Positions 16,423 to 24,352 of a stretch of DNA of 25,855 bases are shown piece by piece (position 1 is the first letter of the stretch; every line of letters starts with the position of its first letter). The notes under the pieces were generated by a model. It saw only the letters and a program-made list of their open reading frames with translations, had not been told where the DNA came from and searched no databases. A program made the translations under genes and the position numbers. Origin of the DNA: an uncultured Alistipes sp. (lineage in GTDB: Bacteria > Bacteroidota > Bacteroidia > Bacteroidales > UBA932); contig UQUJ01000045.1 in NCBI GenBank assembly GCA_900544195.1, positions 1 to 25,855 on the forward strand, in the 5' to 3' direction.

Positions 16423-19400
16423 CTACTTGGTCACGACTGTGGCTCCACTTGGCAGGACTTTCTTAATCTTGTCGACCGTTGTCTGGGAACAACCGACCAT
16501 CCGGACTGTCTTCAGACTATTGCAGTTCTCGAATAAGCGTCTATCGACAATTGTATTGTCCAGATTCCATCCAGACAGGTCAAGAGTCACCAAATTCACA
16601 CAGCCAGAAAATGGATACACATCAATTTGGTACAGTGAAGAAACATCCCAACCGGAAAGATTGGCGTAAGTCAAATTCCCGCACCCATTGATCAATCTGC
16701 CTAATACAGACAACTTTGGAGTTTTCCAATTGGAAAGATCAACAGTCTTCAAACTGGTGCAACCGGAGAACATATACTGAATTTCTGTCATATTCTCCAA
16801 ATTCCAGCCAGACAGGTTGATGCTTTCCAGACTTGTGCAATTTAAGAACATCCTAGAGATTTTTGTCAGACTTCTCGGAGTCCAACCGGACAAGTCGAGA
16901 TCTTTTAAGTTGGAACAGCCATAGAACAGATCTCCCATCTCTGTCACATTCTCCACATTCCAGCCGGAAAGGTCTATGCTTGTCAAAGAAGAGCAGCCGC
17001 TAAACATTCTTTGCATATATTGAATCTTCTTCGAGGTCACTTTCGGCAAAGCAACACTCGTCAGGCCAGAACAATTCTTGAACAATGACTCCATATTTAT
17101 CACATTATTCAGATTCCAAGCTGACAGACCAAGAGCGGTCAGCGATGAGCAACCATCGAACATGCCAAACATTGACTCAAGTTTTTCTGTTTTGACCTTC
17201 CTCGGGAGGGTCAACTTATTCAGGCTTGAGCAGCCTCGGAACATCTTCTGCGTTTTCGTCACATTTTCCATGAAATTATCCTTGTGCGTGTTCCACAGAT
17301 TGACAACCTCAAGTTTGGTACAGCCGATAAACATCTCTTCCATGCTTGTGACATTATCGGATGCCAAACCACTCAAGTCGGCTTCCTTCAGATTGGTACA
17401 CTTGAAAAACATACGTGTGGCATCCTTAAGGAAATAATAAGGATAGACCCACTTGAAGGATATCTTCTCCAAGGAGTTGTCAAGAACTCTAATATCACCC
17501 ATGTAATAATTATACCACATTCTGAAGTCAATCTTGCCGGCCTTCTCACCAGAGCTTGGTCCATACGGAACACTCATCGTCCATTCTCCCGTTTCAGAAT
17601 TCCGGGAAGACACGGTCTTAACTTTTTTATTGTCATTATCAGTGACAGTATAACAATCCCGCTTGAGTTCGTTACCGGTGGTGGTCGTGTAGGACATGTA
17701 TATATCGTACATCTTCGGATCGACGGAGATATATTCAGAAGCGATGCTGCCACCGGTCTTTGAGTCAGAAACAGCAACCCTGACCGCAGCCTTGCCCATC
17801 GTCCCGTAATTGGAATTGTAATGGTTATTATTCAGGAACTTCACTGGATCAATGACAACGGTGAGGATTCCGTCAGCGTCGCCGGAGACGCTCTTCACCT
17901 CAAACGATGTGAGACTCCCCGCCCTTGTCTGAGGGTAAGCGGCCTGACCGGACACCTGTTCCACGGTGACTTTCTGAGCCGCCTCGTGAGGCATGACCTC
18001 GAACTGAAGGGCAAGATCCTTGACATAGTTGATATTACGATTTGTAAAGGTATAATAGACTTCCTCAACCCTGTCTGTGTAGGTCGGAATGTAGGAAATC
18101 GACTGGATGCGGGCGTTGAGCCTGTCCTCAAGGTCCTTCACAGAGTTCTTCAGGGTATTGAGGTCATTGCTTATGGCCTGAACACTCTTTTCGAGGTCGG
18201 CAACCTTGACGGTCAGAGCATCGACGGCATTCTGAACCTTTGTCACCTTGTCATCAATCGACTTGTTCACCTCGGCGATCCTGTCTGAGATTTCCTTGGT
18301 CAGCTTGCCCTCGGATGCACTGACAGCGTCGCTGATGGCCTTTTCATAGGCGGTCTTGATCTCTGTCTTTGCGGCGGCGAGGTCGCTCTCCAGTTGAGTG
18401 ATCTTCTTGGCACTCTCCTCAATGGCTTTCTTGTTAGCCTCTATGGCCTTGGCGTTGGCGTCCACAAGTTTCTTCAATTCGGCGTTGTTCTTCGTCATGT
18501 CATTCGACAAGGAGTTCAAAAGGCCCTCAAGATATGCCTTTTGGCCGGACAATTGTCCCTCGAGATCGTCCTTCAGCGCAGCGATCCCGGCCTCCGTGGC
18601 CGCAACGGTGCTGTAGCCAGTCAGCGTCTCGTTGACCCAATCCTTCAAGGATGCCTCCAGATTCTCGATCGCGGACTTGATCGCGGCTGTGTAGGCTGTC
18701 TCGATCTCTGTCTTGGCCGTAGAGATGGCGTTGGTGTAGGCCGCAGTCAGTGCTGTCACCTGCTCCGAGATCTTGGAATCCAGACCTGCGACGGCCGTCT
18801 CAAGATCCTTGGAGAATTTCTCCGTGAGCCTCTTCTCAAGATCGGCCACAGAGGCCTTCAGACCCTCAACGCTCCCCTTTATGGAGGCGATGTCCTCCTC
18901 TATAGCCTTCTGGCTCTCTAGAGTGGAGAACGTTGCCAATGCCCAATCCTTGGCGCCGGCGATTCCCTTGTCGGCATGCTCCTTGGCCTCGGCGAGGACA
19001 TTGTCGGCGTAGTCCTTAAGATCTGAGATCTTTTTCTCCAGCTGGGTGTCCTTCTCTTGAAGCGCCGCGATCGTGCCGTTCACGGCTTCCAGCTTTTTCT
19101 CCGCCTCGGTCTTCATGGCGTCGAGTCTTGCGATAATTTCGGCCTTGGCTGCCGTCAAGGCGGCCATGACCTCCTCCTTGTCCTTGGCGTCAGTGCTCCG
19201 GAGCTCATCCAGCGCCTTCGCGAGATCCGCGTTCACAGCCTCAATCTTCGTCCCGTTCTCCGCGATGGCCTTCTGAAGGTCGCCGGCGGTGCCTTCCAAG
19301 GATTTGATCATGTCCTTGAGATCCTTGTCGGTCTGCTCCAGTTCCGGAAGCGAGACGTTGATCCGGTCAATCTGCTCTGAAAGAGACTTGATGCGTGTGT

Positions 19401-19515
19401 TCTCGATCCGGTCAAGCTCCTCGTCAATCCGGTTGATGTCCGAGTCGTAGTTCGCGCAGCCGACAAGCAGCAGGGACACAGCGGACAGCATGATGAATAT
19501 TCTTTGTCTTCTCAT
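16423..19515 (-). CDS. Large coiled-coil and BspA-like leucine-rich-repeat lipoprotein
   Basis: A 1030-residue surface lipoprotein. The start is set at 19515, where MRRQRIFIMLSAVSLLLVGC gives a lipobox with Cys20. Residues 22-475 are an Ala/Lys/Glu/Asp-rich heptad region, a long coiled-coil stalk; 476-690 are beta-rich; about 695-1030 hold 12 repeats of about 26 residues of the DUF285/BspA type (MFxGCSSLTSIDLSGWNVENVTEM). Such proteins act as surface adhesins or binders of host or bacterial surfaces. The gene has a perfect promoter (19560-19590) preceded by an array of TTTACC elements shared with the seven-helix gene. The repeat-coding part is visibly richer in A/T than its neighbours. It is not part of a clear operon. 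Confidence 0.88.
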   Translation of the reverse strand: MRRQRIFIMLSAVSLLLVGCANYDSDINRIDEELDRIENTRIKSLSEQIDRINVSLPELEQTDKDLKDMIKSLEGTAGDLQKAIAENGTKIEAVNADLAKALDELRSTDAKDKEEVMAALTAAKAEIIARLDAMKTEAEKKLEAVNGTIAALQEKDTQLEKKISDLKDYADNVLAEAKEHADKGIAGAKDWALATFSTLESQKAIEEDIASIKGSVEGLKASVADLEKRLTEKFSKDLETAVAGLDSKISEQVTALTAAYTNAISTAKTEIETAYTAAIKSAIENLEASLKDWVNETLTGYSTVAATEAGIAALKDDLEGQLSGQKAYLEGLLNSLSNDMTKNNAELKKLVDANAKAIEANKKAIEESAKKITQLESDLAAAKTEIKTAYEKAISDAVSASEGKLTKEISDRIAEVNKSIDDKVTKVQNAVDALTVKVADLEKSVQAISNDLNTLKNSVKDLEDRLNARIQSISYIPTYTDRVEEVYYTFTNRNINYVKDLALQFEVMPHEAAQKVTVEQVSGQAAYPQTRAGSLTSFEVKSVSGDADGILTVVIDPVKFLNNNHYNSNYGTMGKAAVRVAVSDSKTGGSIASEYISVDPKMYDIYMSYTTTTGNELKRDCYTVTDNDNKKVKTVSSRNSETGEWTMSVPYGPSSGEKAGKIDFRMWYNYYMGDIRVLDNSLEKISFKWVYPYYFLKDATRMFFKCTNLKEADLSGLASDNVTSMEEMFIGCTKLEVVNLWNTHKDNFMENVTKTQKMFRGCSSLNKLTLPRKVKTEKLESMFGMFDGCSSLTALGLSAWNLNNVINMESLFKNCSGLTSVALPKVTSKKIQYMQRMFSGCSSLTSIDLSGWNVENVTEMGDLFYGCSNLKDLDLSGWTPRSLTKISRMFLNCTSLESINLSGWNLENMTEIQYMFSGCTSLKTVDLSNWKTPKLSVLGRLINGCGNLTYANLSGWDVSSLYQIDVYPFSGCVNLVTLDLSGWNLDNTIVDRRLFENCNSLKTVRMVGCSQTTVDKIKKVLPSGATVVTK

Positions 19516-19559
19516 AAAATATTTGGGTTTGATTATTCTCGCAGGACGAAAAAGTGCGT

Positions 19560-19590
19560 CAAAGATAGTCATGGGTCTTGTAACATCAAA
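19560..19590 (-). promoter_or_regulatory. Strong Bacteroidetes promoter for the BspA-like gene
   Basis: On the minus strand TTTG (19587-19590), exactly 19 bases, then TATCTTTG (19560-19567). Both boxes and the spacing match the consensus. Transcription would start near 19553, about 38 bases before the ATG at 19515. The first GGTGGTAAAT element begins eight bases upstream of the -33 box. Confidence 0.8.
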
Positions 19591-19595
19591 TAACA

Positions 19596-19670
19596 CAAGG
19601 TGGTAAATATCAGCACCTACCTGAAATTTACCAATTCATGTGAAAATTTACCGGCAAATTTACCACCTTG
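19596..19670. promoter_or_regulatory. Operator array upstream of the BspA-like gene promoter
   Basis: Outer arms CAAGGTGGTAAAT (19596-19608) and ATTTACCACCTTG (19658-19670) are perfect 13-bp inverted repeats. Between them are GAAATTTACCA (19623-19633) and AAAATTTACC (19643-19652). Four copies of the TTTACC core directly upstream of a strong promoter look like an activator-binding array. The same core, with the same spacing to the -33 box, is found at 15057-15094. Confidence 0.65.
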
Positions 19671-19710
19671 CCGGACCTCGGGCCAAACAAAGAAGGCAAA
19701 ACAGTGTCTT

Positions 19711-19872
19711 AGAAGCTGTTTTGAATTGTTTGAAATGTTCTTTGAGGTGAAAAATCTTCATTTTCTTCCCGCTTCTTCAGTCAGATAGCACCGCTATCTT
19801 CCTTGGAAGAAGCGGTCGAAACTGAAGTTTTTCACTCTCAAACCTTCAAACAAACAATTCAAAACAGCTTCT
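19711..19872. repeat. 162-bp near-perfect hairpin element (MITE-like or structured repeat)
   Basis: The outer arms AGAAGCTGTTTTGAATTGTT (19711-19730) and its reverse complement ending at 19872 pair; inward, GTGAAAAAtcTTCA pairs with TGAAGTTTTTCAC, CCGCTTCTTC with GAAGAAGCGG, and the centre AGATAG-CACCG-CTATCT forms the tip. A few bulges interrupt the stem. The first 53 bases (19707-19759) recur without a mismatch at 25803-25855, where the window ends. No coding capacity is seen, so it is either a non-autonomous mobile element or a repeated RNA/DNA structure. Confidence 0.75.
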
Positions 19873-19889
19873 TATTTGAAGAAATTTTG

Positions 19890-19897
19890 TATTTTTG
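19890..19897 (+). promoter_or_regulatory. Candidate -7 box for the RelA/SpoT gene
   Basis: TATTTTTG fits TAnnTTTG, 37 bases before the ATG at 19935. Nineteen bases upstream is GCTT, not TTTG, and this lies in the last bases of the hairpin element, so the element may have altered the original -33 region. Confidence 0.4.
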
Positions 19898-19934
19898 AGA
19901 GGAATGATGCCCTCGGGCTCAAAACGGACTTGCT

Positions 19935-22091
19935 ATGGACACGATTCATCAGAGATTTCCCCAGTACGATGAGGGCGGACAGGCTCTCATCGACAAAGCG
20001 TACGCTATAGCTTCGGCGGCGCTGGCCGACGAGACGCGCGGCAACGGACACCCCTTCATCGAGCATCCGGTCAACGTGGCGCTGATCGCGGCGGACGAGA
20101 TCGGTCTGCCGGCGGACTGCGTGGCGGCGGTGTTCCTCCACGAGGCGACCAGAAAGCATCCTGAGATTGATTTGCACTCAGGCGGATTCCCGGAGGATGT
20201 GTACAAAATGGTGGAGGGGCTGAACAAAATCGCGACGATCAAGCCGAAAGACACACGCCTTGAGGCCGAAAGCTACAAGAAACTGATCGTGCAGTACTCG
20301 ACTGATCCACGTGTGACTGTCCTGAAGATCGCCGACCGGCTGGAGGTGATGAGGCATTTGGAGATGTTCCCGAAAGCCTCCAGAGAGAAGAAGATTCTGG
20401 AGACACTGATGCTCTACATTCCTCTGGCTCACCAGCTTGGGCTATACAACATCAAGAGCGAGATGGAGGACATCTACTTCCGTTTCGCCGAGCCGGAGCA
20501 GTACCGCGCCATCACCAACAAGCTGAAAGCCACGGAAAGGGACCGCATAAGGCTGACCGATGAGTTCATCGAGCCGCTCAAGAAGACCCTTTCCGATGAC
20601 GGGATCCATTACAAGCTGAAGATCAGGACCAAGACGGCATATTCAATCTGGAGGAAGATGCAGAAGCAGAAAGTGCCGTTCGAGGGGGTGTATGATGTCT
20701 TCGCAATCCGGTTCATCATCGACTGCGAGCCTGATGCCAAGACGGAGAAAGACCTCTGCTGGAAAGTGTATTCATACGTGACCGAGGAATATGAGGCCGA
20801 CACCAAACGTCTGCGCGACTGGGTGACGAACCCTAAGCCGAACGGTTACGAGTCCCTGCACATCACGGTCAAGAACAAGAGCGGTGCCTATCTTGAGGTT
20901 CAGATCAGGACAAAGAGAATGGACGACGAGGCGGAGAACGGACAGGCCTCACACTGGTCCTACAAGGGCATCAAGCATGAAGCCCAGCTGGATAAATGGC
21001 TGACTTCCGTGCGCTACGCCCTTGAGCACCCACACGAAGGCAGTCCAGACGAGCTTCCGCAGCCGCCTTCCAAGGAGATATTCGTGTTCACCCCATCGGG
21101 TGAGCTGAGGATCCTGCCGGCCGGAGCCACCGTGCTGGACTTTGCCTTTAACATTCATTCAGGGCTTGGAGTGCGCTGCGCCGGAGGCCGGATCAACGGG
21201 AAGGCGGTGTCAATCAGGGAGAAACTGAAGACGGGAGATGTCGTGGACATCATGTCCGGCAAGAACCAGAAGCCGTCCTCTGACTGGCTGAACTTCGTCG
21301 TGACCTCCAAGGCCCGCAACCGCATCAGGCAGGAACTCAATGAAGAGGAATATAAGAAAGCGGCACAGGGGAAGGAACTTCTGGGCAGAAGGCTGAAGAA
21401 CTGGAAACTGGAGCTGCCGGACGATGTCGTCGCTGAATTGCTGAAAAGGCTGAAATATAACACCCTCAATTCGTTCTACGCAGCGGTGGCTGACGGAGAT
21501 GTCGATGTGAACGATGTGAAGAACTACATCCTCGACAGGGACAGAATCGCCGCGGAAGCCATCGAGGCGGCAAGGGAGGCCGAGGCGGAAAGGATCGAGA
21601 CAAGGTCGGCCGACTGGGGAAACAGACATTCCTCGGATGACATCCTTGTACTTAACGCCCGTGACCTCAAGGGGCTGGACTACAAGATGTCAAAATGTTG
21701 CCATCCGGTGTTCGGGGACGATGTGTTCGGGTTCGTGACCAGGACAGAAGGCATCAAGATCCACCGGATCTCCTGCCCTAACGCTGCGAGGCTGATCAGC
21801 ACCTATCCGTACAGAATCCAGAAAGTAAAGTGGGCTGACTCCCCTGCCGGCGGCAGTTTCCAGAGCTCGCTGAAGATCATCGCGGACATGGAGTCCTCCG
21901 TGATCGGTCAGATCACCGAGATCGTGAACACGTTCAAGGCTTCGCTCAGGACATTCAACGTCAACGAGAACCGGCGGAGCGGCACCTACGAAATCACGAT
22001 GAGAATCTCTGTGCCGTCCAACATGGAGCTTGACAAGGTCATCTCCCAGATCAAGACACTCAAGCACGTGACGAAAGTCAACAGGGCGTAA
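19935..22091 (+). CDS. RelA/SpoT-family (p)ppGpp synthetase with degenerate hydrolase site
   Basis: A 718-residue long RSH protein that makes the stringent-response alarmone from ATP and GTP/GDP. The synthetase domain (about 190-340) is intact: KTAYSIWRKM, FAIRFI, NPKPNGYESLH and EVQIRTKRMDDEAENGQASHW. A TGS domain follows (about 376-440, KEIFVFTPSGELRILP), then a helical part, a Cys-containing region with KCCHPVFGDD (about 580-635) and a C-terminal ACT domain. The N-terminal HD domain keeps His44, His69 and the Asp of KIADRL, but the usual HD is His69-Glu70 and the catalytic Glu-Asp pair is Arg73-Lys74. Hydrolase activity is thus probably lost, making this a RelA-like synthetase; a second, SpoT-like gene would be expected elsewhere. 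It is convergent with uvrB (24-bp gap). Confidence 0.92.
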   Translation: MDTIHQRFPQYDEGGQALIDKAYAIASAALADETRGNGHPFIEHPVNVALIAADEIGLPADCVAAVFLHEATRKHPEIDLHSGGFPEDVYKMVEGLNKIATIKPKDTRLEAESYKKLIVQYSTDPRVTVLKIADRLEVMRHLEMFPKASREKKILETLMLYIPLAHQLGLYNIKSEMEDIYFRFAEPEQYRAITNKLKATERDRIRLTDEFIEPLKKTLSDDGIHYKLKIRTKTAYSIWRKMQKQKVPFEGVYDVFAIRFIIDCEPDAKTEKDLCWKVYSYVTEEYEADTKRLRDWVTNPKPNGYESLHITVKNKSGAYLEVQIRTKRMDDEAENGQASHWSYKGIKHEAQLDKWLTSVRYALEHPHEGSPDELPQPPSKEIFVFTPSGELRILPAGATVLDFAFNIHSGLGVRCAGGRINGKAVSIREKLKTGDVVDIMSGKNQKPSSDWLNFVVTSKARNRIRQELNEEEYKKAAQGKELLGRRLKNWKLELPDDVVAELLKRLKYNTLNSFYAAVADGDVDVNDVKNYILDRDRIAAEAIEAAREAEAERIETRSADWGNRHSSDDILVLNARDLKGLDYKMSKCCHPVFGDDVFGFVTRTEGIKIHRISCPNAARLISTYPYRIQKVKWADSPAGGSFQSSLKIIADMESSVIGQITEIVNTFKASLRTFNVNENRRSGTYEITMRISVPSNMELDKVISQIKTLKHVTKVNRA

Positions 22092-22092
22092 A

Positions 22093-22110
22093 GCCTGTCG
22101 AAGTGACCGG
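22093..22110. repeat. Half copy of the REP-like palindrome between relA and uvrB
   Basis: GCCTGTCGAAGTGACCGG is the reverse complement of 3242-3259 with one mismatch. It fills most of the 24-bp gap between the convergent RelA/SpoT and uvrB stop codons. Lacking the second arm, it cannot form the hairpin seen at 3242-3270. Confidence 0.5.
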
Positions 22111-22115
22111 ACAAA

Positions 22116-24293
22116 TCAATCCTTCCAGACCTTCAGATATTCCTGCAGAGCCCACATCTCGTCGCGGTAGCGCGCAGCCTCGCTGAAGTCCAGGTCAGCC
22201 GCGGACTTCTCCATCCTGCGCTTGTCCTCCGCGATGGTCTTCTGGATCTGCTCCCGGCTCATCGACCTGATCACCGGATCCTGAAGCACGGCGGCAAGGT
22301 CAGCCTTGACAAAGCCATCGACATAGGCCGTGTTGCCTTCCCTCTTGGAATCGTGTCCAAGCCCGACGGAGACAGTGCCACGTCCAAGCTCGCTTGGATT
22401 AGGAATATACGTCGGATCCGAAACCGAATCCGCCGCGCTGACCCTTCCGCTCGGACCATTCTTGACACGAGGGTTGACTGCCTTCTCCGACTCGCCGTAG
22501 AGTTCGGACACGAGTATATTCCTCTTCACCTCAACCTGCTTCGGGGTGATGTGGTGGAGTTTGTTATATTCAATCTGCTTCGTCCTGCGGCGGTTGGTCT
22601 CGCGGATGGTCTGATCCATCGACTCGGTGACCGTGTCGGCATACATTATCACAAGGCCGTTGACGTTTCTTGCGGCTCGCCCGGCGGTCTGGGTCAACGC
22701 CCTTCCCGAGCGGAGGAAGCCCTCCTTGTCAGCGTCCAGAATAGCCACAAGAGACACTGTAGGAATATCCAGTCCCTCGCGCAGGAGGTTCACCCCGACC
22801 AGCACATCGAAGAGGCCGTTCTTGAAGTCCTCGATGATCTCGACACGCTCGCCGGTATCGACATCGGAATGGATGTAGCGCACCCGGATGTCAATCTTGT
22901 CCAGATAGTCGGTCAACTCCTCGGCCATCCTCTTGGTCAGGGTCGTGACGAGGACCCTCTCATCCTTCTCGGCTCTCTTGCGGATCTCCTCGACAAGATC
23001 ATCGACCTGATTCTTGGTCGGACGCACCTCGATCGGAGGATCCAGCAGGCCTGTAGGCCGCACAACCTGTTCGACCACAAGGCCGTCGGAGCGTTCCAGC
23101 TCATAGTCCGACGGTGTGGCGCTGACATAGACCTTCTGACCGGTAATAGAGTTGAACTCATCGAAGGTCAAAGGTCGGTTGTCCGAGGCAGCAGGAAGTC
23201 GGAAACCATATTCAATAAGGACAGACTTTCGCGCATGGTCGCCGCCGTACATCGCCCTGATCTGCGGAATCGTGACGTGGCTCTCGTCGATGAATGTGAT
23301 GAAGTCCTTCGGGAAGTAGTCTATAAGGCAGAACGGCCTCTGGCCTGGCTGACGGCCGTCCAGATAGCGGGAATAATTCTCAATGCCGGGGCAGTATCCC
23401 ATCTCCTTTATCATCTCAAGGTCGTTTTCCACCCTCTGCTGCAACCTTTTGGCCTCCAAGCCTTTGCCGATCTCGTTGAAATAGTCGGTCTGTTTCTTGA
23501 GGTCATCCTGAATCATGCTCACGGCCTTGATGCCGCGCTCCCTCGTGGTCACGAAGTTCGTTGCCGGGAAGATCGGAACCTCGTCCAGAGACTCGATGTG
23601 CGCACCGGTCAGCGGATCTATCAGGGACAAAGAATCAATCTCGTCACCGAAAAACTCGATCCTCACAGCCTCGTCAGAGCCTCCGAGAAAGACATCCACG
23701 GTGTCTCCACGAACCCGGAAGGTACCTCTTTTGAAATCAACTTCAGTACGACTGTAGTTGGCGTCAACCAAATGGTAAAGGAGCCTTGTCAGGCTGCGCT
23801 GCTCGCCCCTCTTGACCACAACAGACTGAGCGTGAAAATCCTCCGGGTTTCCAATACCATAGAGACAGGACACGCTGGAGACCACGATCACGTCCCGCCG
23901 CCCTGACATCAAGGCCGAGGCGGCGCTGAGGCGCAGTTTGTCGATCTGGTCGTTGATGCTGAGATCCTTCTCGATGTAGGTGTCGGTTGTCGGAAGATAC
24001 GCCTCTGGCTGATAATAGTCGTAGTACGAGACGAAATATTCAACGGCGTTGGACGGAAAGAAGCTTTTGAACTCTCCGTAAAGCTGCGCCGCCAGCGTCT
24101 TGTTGTGGCTGAGAATCAGCGCCGGCCTCTGAAGTTTCTCGATGACGTTCGCCATAGTGAAGGTCTTTCCCGACCCTGTCACGCCCAGCAACGTCACGTC
24201 CCCCACACCCTGACTCAGAGCCTCGCAAAGCCCCTCGATCGCCCCCGGCTGATCCCCCGACGGCTTGTATGATGATTCCAAACGAAATTTCAT
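22116..24293 (-). CDS. uvrB: Excinuclease ABC subunit B
   Basis: The 725-residue DNA-damage-verifying helicase of nucleotide excision repair, which is loaded by UvrA and recruits UvrC. Visible motifs are Walker A GVTGSGKT (about 37-44), the beta-hairpin YYDYYQPEAY (about 90-100), DESH (helicase motif II), the C-terminal helicase motif QTAGRAARN, and the UVR domain SAADLDFSEAARYRDEM at the end. The family is usually 660-690 residues; the extra length is a Ser/Gly/Pro-rich insertion between the helicase core and the UVR domain (about residues 605-665). The start MKFRLESSYKPSGDQP is the conserved family N-terminus. The promoter is at 24324-24331, back to back with that of aguA. Confidence 0.97.
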   Translation of the reverse strand: MKFRLESSYKPSGDQPGAIEGLCEALSQGVGDVTLLGVTGSGKTFTMANVIEKLQRPALILSHNKTLAAQLYGEFKSFFPSNAVEYFVSYYDYYQPEAYLPTTDTYIEKDLSINDQIDKLRLSAASALMSGRRDVIVVSSVSCLYGIGNPEDFHAQSVVVKRGEQRSLTRLLYHLVDANYSRTEVDFKRGTFRVRGDTVDVFLGGSDEAVRIEFFGDEIDSLSLIDPLTGAHIESLDEVPIFPATNFVTTRERGIKAVSMIQDDLKKQTDYFNEIGKGLEAKRLQQRVENDLEMIKEMGYCPGIENYSRYLDGRQPGQRPFCLIDYFPKDFITFIDESHVTIPQIRAMYGGDHARKSVLIEYGFRLPAASDNRPLTFDEFNSITGQKVYVSATPSDYELERSDGLVVEQVVRPTGLLDPPIEVRPTKNQVDDLVEEIRKRAEKDERVLVTTLTKRMAEELTDYLDKIDIRVRYIHSDVDTGERVEIIEDFKNGLFDVLVGVNLLREGLDIPTVSLVAILDADKEGFLRSGRALTQTAGRAARNVNGLVIMYADTVTESMDQTIRETNRRRTKQIEYNKLHHITPKQVEVKRNILVSELYGESEKAVNPRVKNGPSGRVSAADSVSDPTYIPNPSELGRGTVSVGLGHDSKREGNTAYVDGFVKADLAAVLQDPVIRSMSREQIQKTIAEDKRRMEKSAADLDFSEAARYRDEMWALQEYLKVWKD

Positions 24294-24323
24294 GGCTTAC
24301 CTCTTGCTCCTGTTCACAGTTCG

Positions 24324-24331
24324 CAAAAATA
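24324..24331 (-). promoter_or_regulatory. Candidate -7 box for uvrB
   Basis: TATTTTTG on the minus strand fits TAnnTTTG and would start transcription about 24 bases before the uvrB ATG. The -33 position carries no TTTG. Only four bases separate it from the divergent -7 box at 24336-24343, so the two promoters would exclude each other. Confidence 0.45.
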
Positions 24332-24335
24332 ACAA

Positions 24336-24343
24336 TATCTTTG
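24336..24343 (+). promoter_or_regulatory. Candidate -7 box for aguA
   Basis: TATCTTTG is the most common form of the Bacteroidetes -7 box, identical to that of the BspA-like gene. The -33 position reads TTCA (24313-24316), a partial match. Transcription would begin near 24350, right at the left end of the 164-bp inverted-repeat element, which would then form the whole leader of aguA. Confidence 0.55.
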
Positions 24344-24352
24344 CAGATAATA

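Larger units (their letters stand above)
19516..19934. other. 419-bp intergenic region between the BspA-like gene and the RelA/SpoT gene
   Basis: This divergent intergenic space holds, from left to right, a short leader of the BspA-like gene, its promoter (19560-19590), the TTTACC operator array (19596-19670), about 36 bases without recognised features, the 162-bp hairpin element (19711-19872) and a -7-like box before relA (19890-19897). I see no gene in it. Confidence 0.8.

Noticed and set aside
16900..17450. CRISPR-like regular repeats
   Set aside because: The regular DNA repeats are the coding sequence of the 26-residue leucine-rich repeats, with diverged copies and no spacers.
19516..19596. 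In-frame N-terminal extension of the BspA-like lipoprotein (27 residues)
   Set aside because: It would run through the promoter at 19560-19590 and displace the lipoprotein signal, which begins properly at 19515.
22353..23906. 517-codon open frame on the plus strand opposite uvrB
   Set aside because: It is the antisense shadow of a fully recognisable uvrB, has no family features and arises from GC-rich codon bias.
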